This document shows positions 44,988 to 56,802 of a stretch of 64,000 nucleotides of DNA, piece after piece. The notes beneath the pieces are model-generated. The model saw nothing but the letters and a program-made list of their open reading frames with translations. It did not search any database and was not told the origin of the DNA. The stretch's first letter is position 1. Each line of letters starts with the position of its first letter. The stretch comes from Mytilisepta virgata. Taxonomy: Eukaryota; Mollusca; Bivalvia; Mytilida; Mytilidae. The DNA is taken from positions 43,106,150 through 43,170,149 of the forward strand of contig CM051514.1 of the NCBI GenBank assembly GCA_028015205.1, read 5' to 3'. Made by a program: the position numbers and the translations under genes.

Positions 44988-46438
44988 GTGATTTATTTTA
45001 TCAACGTCAACCTAAACCTTCATTAGCTTGTATGTTGTAAGAGCTAGTTTTGTAAAGGAGATATTGGCAATATATGTTTGAAAACACTCTCTTCATAATT
45101 TTAATTAGTATAATAATACGGCAAAATATGCCTAAGCTATAAGCCAGTAAAGAAGGTCCAAGCATCCATGACAAGGTAATTCTGCGTGTATATACCACAA
45201 AAGGTTAACCAACAGAAATGACATTGAAAACTAAACTTCAATATCAAATTTCTTTTCATTATTGTATAATTACTCACTATCTTATTATTAGGACTTCTGA
45301 CTTCAAACGACTTGTGTTAGAATTAATCATTTTGTCCCGATAAAAGTATGACGTGTATTATCTATTCCATGAAAACTATCATGCCTCACTTCTATACCTT
45401 TCTAAATAAAAATTTAAAGTGAAAGAAAATCCTTAGAATTGCATGTAAAAAAAATATAATACTAATTGGAAAACAAATCATGTCATCCACTTTTATTTGA
45501 CATTCAGGACGGTAGTGTCAATCTTAAGAAAATAATGTTGATAATCATCAAATAGAAACAGAGGTTAAACATATCAGGAATCATATAATACTCTATACAG
45601 TTCCTGAACATATTCACAAAAATAAATTTGAAAATCGAAAAAAACATGTATAAAAGGTTAGTTCAATATTTATCTATTTTATACATTAAATGAGCTCCGA
45701 CCAAAGCCATTTTAACATTTTATGCCCTGAACATGACTAGAGAAGACACAGAAAAAAACTATTACTTTAATCTAATACGATAAGTATAAAATTTCATCAA
45801 AGCACTTACATACATGTAATATATGCTGCGCATGCGCCACAAACTTGTTTGTTCTAGTAGTGATAGCAATTCTGGATCAGGATTTGGTAAATAAGTAAGA
45901 CAAAAAAGCGCATACGTCACTGCGAGACACAATGACGCCTTTAACCACATTTTGGAATAAAATTGTTAGTCAAACCATTTATAATTTACGAAAAGACCTT
46001 CATAGACAAACGTGTAAGTGTGTTTTTTTGTTTGTTTTGGAAGATGGCATTTACAAAATCAAAATGAAACCAGAATGACAATTAATTATCCGAATGTGTA
46101 TGTTGCATGTTTATATTAAACAAGACTAGTTCTCCTTTCCCCAAGTAACCTTTAGACTAATTATGCAAAGATTTAATATCAAATTTGTTCGTGAAAAGGA
46201 GGTGCACAATAATGCCAGGTATCTGGTAAAATGCAAATTCAACGTATTAATTATCAATCGAAAACTCCAGTATAACAATATTCTAAAAATATTTTCTTGG
46301 GGTACTAGATATTATCATTAGGATGAATTGCCGATAGACAGTAATATAAAAAAGGTATTTTCAAAAAGTTTGAATGAGGATTATATGTAGTTATCAGTTC
46401 CGTATAAAGATATTCATACTAATGAATTCTTTTTTTAG
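44988..46438. other. Intron between EGF exon 2 and candidate terminal exon
   Basis: Apart from the minus-strand exon candidate at 45,810-45,950, no exon, RNA gene or recognised element was seen. Confidence 0.5.
45810..45950 (-). CDS. Candidate first exon with signal peptide (uncertain)
   Basis: The minus-strand frame starts MWLKASLCLAVTYALFCLTY and continues LPNPDPELLSLLEQTS, ending at a consensus donor GTAAGT after 47 codons, phase 0. The N-terminus has the basic-hydrophobic pattern of a signal peptide or signal anchor. Downstream minus-strand exons were not identified and the family is not recognised. It could be a nested gene in the intron or a chance open frame. Confidence 0.25.
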
Positions 46439-46491
46439 CAAGAACCTCTGAAGTGCCAAATGAAGTAAATCTTGGAATTCATGAAATGTAA
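46439..46491 (+). CDS. Candidate alternative terminal exon
   Basis: It follows a strong polypyrimidine acceptor ('attctttttttag'). Spliced from EGF exon 2 in phase 1 it reads ARTSEVPNEVNLGIHEM and then TAA. An AATAAA signal follows 16 nt later (46,507-46,512), with a T/GT-rich stretch just beyond. This would give a short secreted isoform with two EGF domains. The 3' UTR would be unusually short, so transcripts are needed to confirm it. Confidence 0.4.
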
Positions 46492-46506
46492 CCATGAGAC
46501 AATATC

Positions 46507-46512
46507 AATAAA
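46507..46512 (+). terminator. Possible polyadenylation signal AATAAA
   Basis: The hexamer is in 'atatcaataaagctttttt' just after the stop of the candidate terminal exon, followed by 'ttttttgtttcgtc' as a possible downstream element. AATAAA is common by chance in AT-rich DNA, so its position is the main argument. Confidence 0.35.
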
Positions 46513-48233
46513 GCTTTTTTGTTTCGTCAATGTTAGGCGCACAAATTTGTCATCTGAGGCAATTTTTGTTTTTAAATTTAAAATTGTCTAAAGCTGCGTT
46601 AATCAAATCATACAAATCATACAGTGGAGATTACTTTTCCTGACAAAGAGTGGTAAAATAGCAGAATGGTGGTAGTATATACATCTGGGTGTTTAAAACA
46701 TGTTTATTTGTCCCTGCCGGCCAACTCTGCTTTGCAAAATAAATTAACAGTCTTGAAACTATATCAAAATTTACACGTGACAAGGTAATGCTGAAAGAAC
46801 ATTGATATCATAAATTTGTAGCACAAAAAACTTCAAAGAAAGTCGAATCTCAATACATATTCAAAATAGCCTGTCGCACGGTACACTTTGCTTTCAGTCC
46901 ACATTGCTACATGTGTGCTCTTGAAGCTTAACACAGATTCTAGGTTATTTCTACTAAGTTCAATGTATAGTAGCCTAAAGAAGTATGTCAAATGCAGTCA
47001 TTATTTGTCACCTAGTAACCTCAAAAGGTATAAACTCCATAGGAAAAATCATATTAACAGAACGAACGCAAGAATTAAGCAAATGATACGGGTTTGTATT
47101 AAAGACATTGATTGAAGATAAATAATTTCGTTGAAACTGTATGTTGCACATATATCTGAAAATATGTTCAAGCTAAGCGTATAACATAGCTAACATGAAA
47201 TTTTTAAAACGCGTAAAAGACTCAATAAACCGGTTTGTGTTTAACATGTATTGACAGAATACATACAGTGTCCAAATCAATTCACCTACAGGTTTACAAT
47301 TGCTATACTCAATCAATTTAACATGTTTCATCCAACATGCTGTATATAATAAAACGAAATAATTGTTTTAAACTGAAAAATAAATGTCACATCAACATTA
47401 TGAAAATGCAAAATTATTAAGAATATAAACATACGAGACTTGAGAATTGAATTGGTGCAAATATTGCAGTGTTTTAAAGCCAAACGAAAGCAACCGTATA
47501 TATTCGAAGTAACATTGGGTCACACATTTATGAACATTACAGGAAAATGTGATTAAAGTATAAGATGACTGAATAATTTATGATTCCAAACGCGGAGACC
47601 AATTTTTAGTTGTCCTTAAGTCTGTCTTAAACAATGAGACTCCCGTTTAACTTTCTAAACAATTATAATTTCTTTTGATTTATTCTTTGCTATTCCAATT
47701 ACACATACAAATTCAAACTCTTTATTGATATGTTAAAAAGTATACGTTTTGTACGAGTAAAAAAACATCCCAATAAACAGAACCGGGGAAAGTTATTGTT
47801 TACTAGATCACACCCACGAAATCGGGGGTATCAAGTTATAAGTTATAGTATCTAATAATAATCCATTTGAGCCGGTTTATCTAAACCATCTTTCAGCCAC
47901 GTTTTGCACATAAATGGTTTCGCAAAAAATGAAGGCATTAAAGAAATGTCAACGTCGGGCGAAGAGGAGGACTGTATATCCGAACTGATTATCATCCTTC
48001 CCCCTTATAACCCAAAACAGATCTTCCAACTCAGTGATGACAAACTAAACTGTGTGTTGACCATTTAATTTATAAAAGCATATTCACAAATTCGAGTGTT
48101 ATTTAGTAATATAGATTAGCCTAAAGGCTAATTTAGAATCTGTATATTAGTGAGAAGAAGATTCGAAATTATTTAAAGATTATCCATTTTAAAACCTAAG
48201 TTAAAATCTGTATATTATTGGCTGGTATTTCAG
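46513..48233. other. Intron or intergenic sequence without recognised features
   Basis: The frame at 46,888-47,115 has no recognisable domain. A degenerate EGF-like or LRR exon was looked for and not found. Confidence 0.5.
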
Positions 48234-48332
48234 TTAATCCATGTGACACCAAACAGTGTGGTAACAGAAACTGCTATTACAACGAAACGGGAATACCTCT
48301 ATGTTTCAATCCTTCAGACAACAAGTGTATAA
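48234..48332 (+). CDS. EGF-like exon 3 (incomplete cysteine set)
   Basis: The 99-nt, phase 1-1 exon between 'ggtatttcag' and 'gtaggtta' reads VNPCDTKQCGNRNCYYNETG, then IPLCFNPSDNKCI. It has five cysteines (C, C, C, C, C) rather than six and lacks the C-x-C pair, so it is a shortened or diverged EGF module. NET is a potential N-glycosylation site. Confidence 0.8.
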   Translation, partial: LIHVTPNSVVTETAITTKREYLYVSILQTTSV

Positions 48333-48971
48333 GTAGGTTACTTTTCTTTAGGCTCTGTTAAGATTATTATCAATATTTCTATTTTATATAAAAAAAAATG
48401 TCAAATATATTTGGGTGATCAAGCATCTTTCAACGAATTCTCTTTACATGTCATATGTCAACATATTTTCCTTTTATTCACTTTTCTGCGTAATTTGGTT
48501 GCATTTAATATCTCATTGTGTTAATTTAGTTTTATTTTAAACAGTTATATATGTTTTATATATATTTATATATTCTAATATCTGAATGAGTACTGGTGGC
48601 ATTATGTTATGTAACACTATGTCTTTTTATATTAACATCAATTATTTCTAATATAGAATTATTAATATAATTTGTATATCAAAAGTTTATAGTATGTATA
48701 TTATATTCGTAAATTGTTTACCTATGCCATAAGGTTTAATTTTTCAATCTTTTGTAAAGGGAACTTTACATATTCTACTGAATAAATGAAAAATACATTT
48801 TAATCTTTCTTTCTAATTAAAGGATATCTCTTCATCTGGAAATACAAAGAAAAAATATTATTATGCCAAAATCATTAATTGTTAATTGTTTTCAATGGCG
48901 TGATCTATAATTATATATTTATAGTGAAGGTACAAAAATTTGATCTAATGATATTATTGTTATAATTTCAG

Positions 48972-49123
48972 GTCACAATTTTTTACATGCAACAAGATTT
49001 ACAAAGTTTAATGGTGACAACGTCACAAACTTAAATTTAAAAATTATCTCATGCAATATTTACAGTAAGAATGTACTAGCCGTTTATTTATATCATTATT
49101 TATTACATTTAGGTGTATGTTAA
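48972..49123 (+). CDS. Candidate last exon
   Basis: After 'ataatttcag' the phase-1 frame reads SHNFLHATRFTKFNGDNVTN and NLKIISCNIYS, and is open to TAA at 49,121-49,123. A donor-like GTAAGA at 49,065 would instead end the exon at 49,064 in phase 1 and continue the gene. The sequence has one cysteine and no recognised domain, so its assignment depends on the splice sites and frame only. Confidence 0.35.
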
Positions 49124-51194
49124 AAAAATACATACATAAGGCGACATCTGAAAAATTGCCTTCTTTGTTTACATGGTTAATATTTAACATAAGTACTGAA
49201 ATAATTCTGCTCCAAATATTACACTGTTACTTTTACTTTTAACTGTGATTTTTATTCAAACATTTTTTGTTTAATTTTTTGTTTAATTTTATGTTTGATT
49301 CATTACCTGTATCCTTTATGATAGCTTTGATGACTTTTTATTCGAAATACGAACTGTTTCAAAACACATTTAATTTAAGAATGTTTATAAAACTGTCCTT
49401 CATTTAACATCTTTAATAGATCTTTTTGAACATTTTTGCAGGTTTTTTCCTTTGATATCTTGAGAAACCCCGTAGTACAGTAAGCCCTTCTTACTAACAG
49501 GAATTGGTAATTTATTTATTGACTTTACTTTGTGTACTCGCTCAGCACTTTATCTTAATCCATGTGATGAAAATAATTACATCGTCTGACGAATTCGTAG
49601 TAACATAAACTCAAACTGTTTGGTGGGTACAACAATAACCCTCAAAACAAATGAAATAAAGTACTTAATTGAAATATACCTTTAATGAAAAAAGAAATAA
49701 GGCGATGTTGGAATTTTTAATTCGAAATCATTTTAAATAGAAATTTAGAACTCTTCATTTGATGCTTTATGGCGAACGCGTTTTATTTTCGTATTATATT
49801 TTTCAAAGGTAATGTTTTGGACATCTGTTTAAATCGGACAGAACGTTTAACCACTACATTGAACTGTATAGAAAAAAAAATCTCTTGAAAGTCTGAAAGA
49901 TATCAATTACTGTTTATCTTTATTTCCTTTCTCGAACAAAAACAACTTGATTTGTCGAAAAAAACTCGATATTTTCTTTTCACTAGAGATACTTGACGCA
50001 TATGCAAAAATTGATTTAAGGCATTTACTGAGAACACTGATTGCTTGTCTGTATGTCAGTTCTAGTTGACTAAAAAATAACAGGACTTAACTGTTAAGGT
50101 AATATACTTGTAAACTAATGATTTATATTGAAAATAAATATCATCAACATTTTACATGTCCTAAATTGATAAATGTATTACTTTGTTTCAGAAAAGACGA
50201 TTCAAATTTTTCTACAAACGAGTTTTTCTAAACAGTGCATTATTCGGTATAGAGAAACATAATGAAGCAAGAAAACTCTCGAACACAAATAGACGTGCTA
50301 TTGACTATTTGTTGATATTGCTTTATACGGAGATCACAAGAAAGTTCTGATGACTGACGATATTTGCATGTAATAAATGACCTTTCTAGATATCCATTGC
50401 TTTGTATTTTTATTACTTCATGTACTTCTTCAGATAAAGCAGTAGATATTAGAGCAAAAAAAAAATTTAGTCACAATTAATTATCTTACACACTTTCTAG
50501 TTCATTGTGTTATTGAAATAATTTCAATTAAGAATGTGAAGCCGACATCGGAAAATTTTTCGGAAAACCCGAAAGAACGTTTGCTCTTGTTGCTCATTTT
50601 TGACTTGTATGAAAACTAGTAATACAGAAACGGAAAAATGCAATGTCTTTATCAAAAACTGATGAGAACTAATCTACTATTTATTGCCAGATATAAGTCA
50701 CCACTTCTCACATGCATTATGTTACCAACACAGATAGAGTATTGCAACCCAGAATCATATGCAAATATATGAAATAAAATATATACACCCTAAAATGAAA
50801 TAATATTTTGAAATTGATGGTGAAAATGTAAGAACAAATCAAAATTTAAATCGAATAAGTACTGAACCTTTGCAATGTATTGATGTCACTAGTATTTTTA
50901 TTAAGTCAGTTGAAATCTAAATGAAATGTGAATGTAATAAAATATCGTAAATCGGTACTAGTGGTAACGTAGAATTCGACACTAAACAAGGTGATAGAGA
51001 AACAAACCTCTGTGAACTAGTTACCACCATCAGTAACGATAAAAGGGGGAGGGTACAATACTTTATTCTGTATATGGTGAGAAACAAGCTACAAACAACC
51101 TCTCTCTACAAATATGTGGCTCAATATACTGAGATATGAGATGTATACGGGAAAGGTCTGAAAAAAATTGTCAGCTTGTTTGTAATCATACTAA
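49124..51194. other. AT-rich non-coding region
   Basis: No gene was recognised. It may hold the 3' UTR of the LRR-EGF gene or a further intron. An imperfect inverted pair 'actagtggtaac' (about 50,958) and 'ctagttaccacc' (about 51,017) is present. Confidence 0.5.
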
Positions 51195-51425
51195 ATTGTT
51201 TTATAGTGTGTGTTGTACACCAGAGTGTCAGGATAGATAGGTTTGGGTACCAAAAGGACCGGTTTGACCCCACCATTGTTCTGTGTCTGTACTTGATCAG
51301 ACTGTCCTAGCTCTCTGTTGTGTTCATGTTTGTGGTTTCATGTTGTTTTATGTCCGGAGTTCTGTCAGTTGGGTTGCTTTGATCGATATGTCATTGTTGA
51401 CCTTTCCTGTTATCCATTTTGTTGT
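51195..51425 (+). repeat. Interspersed repeat family C, opposite orientation
   Basis: It runs from 'gtacaccagagtgtcaggat' through 'ccggtttgaccccaccattg', 'gtccggagttctgtcagttg' and 'gttgacctttcctgttatcc' to 'attttgttg', the reverse of 34,425-34,650. Confidence 0.7.
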
Positions 51426-51879
51426 CACATCATGGTTAAGAATATACCCCAACCGGTAATAAAAGATCGTCATTACCGACGTTGTCTAATGTTAAGACAT
51501 TACGTTGAGTAATCCGACACTAATGGGGAGTATTTTTTTTATTACCGTTGTCAAAACGAACTTACTGGGAATAACATTTGTATTTGTTTACAGGATAGTG
51601 TTCATTAGAAATTTTGATGAACTTCTAAGGTCATTCTGCCTTTTATGCTCACATGGATGTGTATAGATCAGTTGTGTACGAGAAATAATAAATAACTGAC
51701 AGTTTCAGTTATTTACGATTAATAAATTTTTCAAGTCACTAAACGCCCCTATTAATGATATCTATTTGTTCAAAAACATTAAATTCATAACAAGAATAGT
51801 TATAAAATAAAACATCGAAACATATCGAAATCTTGCATCTATAAATTAGGTGAACAGAAATATAAAGTTCTAATCGTTG

Positions 51880-52275
51880 ATGCAAGATTGCACATTTCGT
51901 CGATTTACGACTCATCAGATGTTCTCAAGGCCAAAACACCAAAACAATCCTAAATCCAAAACTTTGAATATCAAACTCGGAAAATTCCAAAATGGTCAAA
52001 AGGGTAATAAAGCCAAGAGCATCTATTACCAGAGCATTGCACGAAGGAGATCCTCCTTATTTTTCACAAATTTTACAATTTAGTAACAATAGTATGTATC
52101 AATTTTGGGGTAGTATCGAAATATTAGCAACTGAACTGGGTACCCTCAGAACCGTTGAGTCCACCAGCAGTGGTATCGACTCAGTGGTAAAAATAAAATT
52201 AGTTGATACCAATTTTGATGCATGTTTCGTCGATGTACGACTCAATTGTGATCTAGGCCTAAAATGTTGAAAAAT
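51880..52275 (-). mobile_element. Head-to-tail pair of hammerhead-like cores with 330-bp unit
   Basis: The minus strand has a hammerhead-like core at 52,241-52,225, then 'aaaattggtatcaacta', 'accactgctggtggactcaa', 'gagggtacccagttcagttg' and 'aggaggatctccttcgtgca', and a second core at 51,918-51,895. The interior matches the segments between LRR exons A and B (for example 15,488-15,800). Such head-to-tail ribozyme repeats are known from Penelope terminal repeats and retrozymes. Confidence 0.65.
51895..51918 (-). ncRNA. Hammerhead-like catalytic core
   Basis: CTGATGA (51,918-51,912), a perfect stem II GTCG-TAAAT-CGAC (51,911-51,899) and GAAA (51,898-51,895) occur in the canonical order. A weak stem III (TGTG...TGCA with wobbles) then TC can be drawn, but I could not find a convincing stem I. 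The partner at 52,241-52,225 keeps stem II (GTCG-TACAT-CGAC) and GAAA but has CAATTGA instead of CTGATGA. Confidence 0.5.
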
Positions 52276-54955
52276 ATCTGTATTATCTACATAGTATCTG
52301 TATTCGAGTTCAGAATCGATATTTATTGCCTCAAATGGTTGACTAGTGACATGGCTTGATAAACCAATAACTGACGAGGAGCATTACTAGTTTGTGCCCA
52401 GGTAACTAATCTTGCGTATCGCTAAAATCATTAAGTATTTAATTACACACGTTTCATGAATTTTAACAGAAAATACGAAAATATAAGGATATGTATTTTG
52501 CAAGTATCACTGATAAGATAGCATGAAAAAGAATTAAACGATGGAAACCTATACTGTCAATCTGTCTTTTATTTAGTTTGCCGTTTGAGGGATTATCATC
52601 ATTATTATTTTATTTATTTCCGAATATTTGAAACCGTTTCTCGAAAAGAAACCTGCAACCGGGCAATTCGAGAGTGAATTTTGAAACCTGTGATACGGGT
52701 TAAATGTCTTAAATGAAACAGGCCAATACTCAAATGTTTTAATTTAACAAAACCAAACCGAAAACATGTCTGTTCGCCAATATATTACTACTTTCGCGTT
52801 TATGAGGCCACCATTATAGCTATTTGGACAGTAATTTATTAATTTGAGCGTCTTATCCAAGATTAGTTCACAAACTGTTACTTGACAGGGTCCTTGTTTT
52901 ATTCATTACAAGTTATTAGTTAAACGTAAAATGTTATGTGATATTAACATTTCCTTTGCATGAAAATAAATATGAGTTTTAATAAAGGGGGATTTTCGTT
53001 TTACAGTGAAACTTATACTTTAATTTTGATAAAAATAACTTTTGTGTTTCGCCTTTTTAAACATGTGTTCAGTTTTAAGTAGCGTTCCATAATTCATGTA
53101 ATTATTAAGAAGTTACTAAATAATATAACTTGGTGCGAATGATGTATTTATATTGTCTACTTTTGTTTTGCCTAGTTAAAACAGCAAAAAAAATCAATGA
53201 TTATTATTTAAATGGCCAATGTAATGAATTATATTTTTTTATTTAAAGTTAAAACAACATTCATTTGATAAATAAATACGAAATCTGTAAGCCAATTCTC
53301 AACGAGAGGCTCCCCGGAGCCTACATTTCTTAACTTGATTTTATTTTCCATTTAAGATAAAATTTGATGTCAGTGGACATAATTGGAAACAAGTAGCACC
53401 TATGGCCAATGCAAAGTAAATGCAGCTGCGGTTTCAGTCATCAGTGTGTGGATCAAAGTACCTTGGATTGATCATTTATGACAAATTTAATTCCAATGAG
53501 AGAAGATCTAGAAAATAAACCAATCGAAAAAGCCCGTTTTGCTAACAGAACTGCTCTCAAGTAGATGAACATTTTCGGATATCTTTATATATAATTCTGC
53601 CAAGTTTTGTTATATTTTGTTTAGTGTTCTCAAGAAGAAGATCAAAACGAGAAACGTTAACAGACGGACGACGTACATTTGCAGGATGAATAGATCACAA
53701 TAAGTCTGGCCAGTCGAGCTAAAAGAGATTTTTACGTCAGAGGAATTGATGACTAAGAAAACCCTTGCTACAAATGTATTTTGTATCCGGGTTTACATTA
53801 CTTCTCGCTGAGTCTATATGATGCGATGTATTATATGTCATTTGTTCCTTTTTCTCCTAAAATCTTCTTCCTAACAATTCTTTATGCATGGATATAGATT
53901 AAATTTGTTGGTAATTCTTTTAAAAATTCACTTTATTCTGACCCTGATTCATGTAGATTTAAAAAGTTTGTATTACCCCCAAAAAATTCTTTTACTACAC
54001 TGGCACCTTTCAAATCACTGTATTGTCGTATTTAAAGTACTAAGTACTTATTTAGCTTATATGGTGAGAAAGATTGACTGCCGTTCCAAATGTTAAATGT
54101 TTAAGACTATTGGGGCGGGGGGGGGGGGGGTAGGAAATGTTAGAGTTAAAGTTATATTTGCCACTTTTTAAGATAGGTAAGAAGATCAGAGGTTTATCCG
54201 TTGATTTAAAACTTGTTTGACTGATAGAATAGATGCAGAGCTACAATGTACACAATAGTTAATTTTTTTATCCTGACTTCTGACATATTCATTTTGATGA
54301 AAGGTTACTTACAATAGTGCGTCCTACAAATAGTAACATGTTATATAATTAAAAATTGTGTCTACTCTAATTCTGTGCGCATTTATACTTCTCTTGACCC
54401 GTTTGATAAAATCTTATATAACCACTCGTTGGTTAAATGCTCGTGAAATGTTCCGCCAAAAAACCCGGGGGCACTTACTATATATGAGGTGCTAGGTATT
54501 TTCTGACAAAAGGGTGTGGGTTTCTTTCGCAAAACGACTGTAAAGGGGTATACGTTTTTCTCTTTTCTCTTTTCTATAAAGAGGAATATCGGGCAATCTG
54601 GAATTGGGTTATATGTCAGGAACATCTGTAACGGGGTTATAATTTGAGCATAGAATTTCAGTCACAATCACCCTTAAAAAACTTACACGGGGAAAACAAA
54701 CATAAGACAAGTAGTTGAAGTCAAGTCTGGATGTCAATGTGCAACATTTGGATTGCTAATTAAAAAGGGGTATTCTTTAAGACACAGATTCTCTGTAATG
54801 GGTTATGTTCCTTGTTTATCAATAAGCATTTCAGTCAGACATTTATCTAATGTAAGATAAGCTCACGGACAATATACATAATATACAATATAATACATTT
54901 ATTCGATTCGTGTGTTATCTACTGGTGTACATACAAAAGGTGTTTTCAGTTGTAA
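52276..54955. other. AT-rich intergenic region
   Basis: No gene is supported. A G run of about 16-18 (interrupted by one C) lies at 54,114-54,131. The stretch 54,460-54,640 ('cccgggggcacttactatat', 'aaaggggtatacgtttttct', 'aatctggaattgggttatat') looks like an old interspersed repeat. Its 80-codon minus frame shows no domain. Confidence 0.5.
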
Positions 54956-54959
54956 TGAA

Positions 54960-55445
54960 TTGTCAGAGAACCGTGTGAGCCATTGTCATCACTTGGCGTC
55001 CGGCGTCCGTCATAAACGTTTTTAAAACAAAAATCTCCTATGAAACTACTTGGCAAATTTGAACAAAACTTGGCACCAACGGTCCTTAGGTGGTCCACTT
55101 TTATAATTTCATAATTATATCTGATGACCCCGCCCACTATCAAAGATGGCCGCTAGAGTCAAACAAAGTTTAACATAAGATCCTATGGGATATTTACTTA
55201 AAGATCATCTTTTCTGAAACCACTGGGTCAATTGGAACAAAATTTGGCAGAAATAATCCTTAAGTGGTCCTCTTTCAGAATTACCCCGCCTACAACACAG
55301 TTTAACATAGGAATCCCATGGGAAAGTTACTGCAAAATTTTCTTGTCTGAGTTGGAACAAATCTTGGTTAATGGTCCTCAGTTTGTCCTCTTTCAGAATT
55401 ATATCTGATGACCCCACCCGTCATTCGAGATAGCCACCAGACTAG
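54960..55445 (+). repeat. Composite bivalve-type repeat, third copy
   Basis: It opens with 'catcacttggcgtccggcgt', matching 3,536-3,552, and has three decayed tandem units ('gaaactacttggcaaatttg', 'ggtccttaggtggtccactt', 'aagtttaacataagatcc'). It lacks the 'caggctcttt' ending. Minus-strand frames of 65-70 codons run through the units and are not genes. Confidence 0.75.
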
Positions 55446-56337
55446 TGTTATTACAATTTACACACACAGGGCAAATATTCAACAATGTATTTTCTTAAGG
55501 CTTCCCAACGATGAAATATTGATTTTACATGTTGGTACAAAACGTGACAAATGCACATTCTGCTGAAAAAAGATAAAACGCTTTCTTTCTATACATACAA
55601 AAAAACACGAGACATGTTGTTGTCTTCAAGTAATCCGTGATTATTCTGGGGTCGGACAGAGACAGTTTGCCTAATTAAATCACCAGAAGCCTGTACAATT
55701 ATTTTGACGACGACAAAGTTATTCTCGATGCAGTTCCTGACAAAGTTTATGGTAATTCTGTCCAATTTTATCCTTTTCTATCCAGTGTCAAACCAAGGCG
55801 TGTTGAAAGAACAGAAAAGTACCAGACTAAATACACCTTGTCGGAATCTCAATTCGTTTCTTACTGATTGGAATTGATAATTATATTTAGATATACGTGT
55901 AATACATGTATATATTCACTTGTTACTTAATATAAACAGTGCATCGATGTTACCTCTAGTATGACCTTCACCGATACGTTTTCACATACTGCATTGTTTT
56001 ACTTTGACTATTTGCCAAATAATAGCATTGATGTTTCAACTGCAGATATTGATAAAATATATTACGTTATTAAACATGCAATAGAGCGACAATCAAGAAA
56101 TTCTGCAAAGGGGAAATTAAAATGAATACAACACAGACGAAGACGTGCTAGCCCCGAGGGATTGTGGTTGCTCCCTATATAAACATATACGGGATGTGCG
56201 GAAAATTTGGGTGGGTTCTTCATGCTTTTTGGTATTAATTCGTTGAATGTTTTGAAAACCTAATATTTATTTTGGTTGTAAATTGCGTGCTATTCAATTC
56301 CTCAGATATTTGTATATAAATATCAGTAGTAGTTCGG
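55446..56337. other. Intergenic region without recognised features
   Basis: No exon, RNA gene or known element was identified. Confidence 0.5.
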
Positions 56338-56352
56338 TTGTGTTTTTTCGAT

Positions 56353-56559
56353 ATGGCTGTTTTGCGGGTAAGTATTTTCATCAAATTATTTTTTTTCGGT
56401 ATATTATTGACATGTATTCTAGTATTTTCTCGGGTACCTTTTCTTAGACCATTTCCGCACACCCCCGTAAAATATCCAGACAGTTACCAGTCCCCCTTTG
56501 AAACCAATGGTTCTGTCCTAGATTTACGTAATATCTGTATCGAAAGTAGCATTAGCTAA
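56353..56559 (+). CDS. Hypothetical short ORF with one membrane segment
   Basis: The frame from the ATG at 56,353 reads MAVLRVSIFIKLFFFGILLT, then CILVFSRVPFLRP, with a clear hydrophobic segment at about residues 7-24, and ends at TAA 56,557-56,559 after 68 codons. A GTAAGT donor-like word overlaps codons 5-7. It could be the start of a signal-anchor protein or a first exon, but no continuation was found and the last part belongs to the inverted repeat arm. Confidence 0.25.
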   Translation: MAVLRVSIFIKLFFFGILLTCILVFSRVPFLRPFPHTPVKYPDSYQSPFETNGSVLDLRNICIESSIS

Positions 56560-56802
56560 GTGAGAAATTTTCGTATGATATTGGTAATTCATATACATAT
56601 TAGGATATCGGTATCAGATATAAACATCAGTTGTGTGCCAAAAATAGCAAATGCAACTGCTAATAAAATGACCAAAAATGTAAAGCCGAAACCACATGAA
56701 CCATTTTTTGTTTGTTTCCACAAAAATGGCATTTCTATTTCAGTACATTCTAACATTTATGTTTTCTCGACAGTGATGATATAGCAAAAAAAGCTCTTTT
56801 AA
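56530..56802 (+). repeat. Inverted repeat, left arm (pseudogene-like copy)
   Basis: It matches the reverse complement of 58,865-59,163 over about 270-300 bp ('aatatctgtatcga', 'cgtatgatat', 'aggatatcggtatcagatat', 'aaaatgaccaaaaatgtaaa', 'ttccacaaaaatggcatttc'). The plus frame encodes KIANATANKMTKNVKPKPHE and FFVCFHKNGISIS. It lacks the ATGGCGACG start region and ends at a stop where the right arm continues, so it is the broken copy. Confidence 0.8.

Larger units (their letters stand above)
7736..49123 (+). other. LRR-EGF gene, overall span (15 LRR exons, LRRCT, EGF exons)
   Basis: This entry joins the exon entries below. Each LRR exon has a clean acceptor (..cag or ..tag), 72 nt, and a GTAAGT-type donor, and is in phase 2. 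At every junction the split codon gives Leu (TTG, TTA, CTA, CTT) or Ile (ATA). The frame stays open through the LRRCT and EGF exons, where the phase changes to 1. This agreement over more than 20 splice sites is strong evidence for a real gene. LRRs plus LRRCT plus EGF in an extracellular protein suggests ligand recognition or adhesion; Slit is a known example of the combination, but this gene is not recognisably Slit. No transmembrane segment was seen. The first exons (signal peptide, LRRNT) were not found. Confidence 0.85.

Noticed and set aside
52205..52250. Complete hammerhead at the right-hand member of the 51.9/52.2-kb pair
   Set aside because: Stem II and GAAA are present but CTGATGA is CAATTGA, so it is listed only as a decayed partner.
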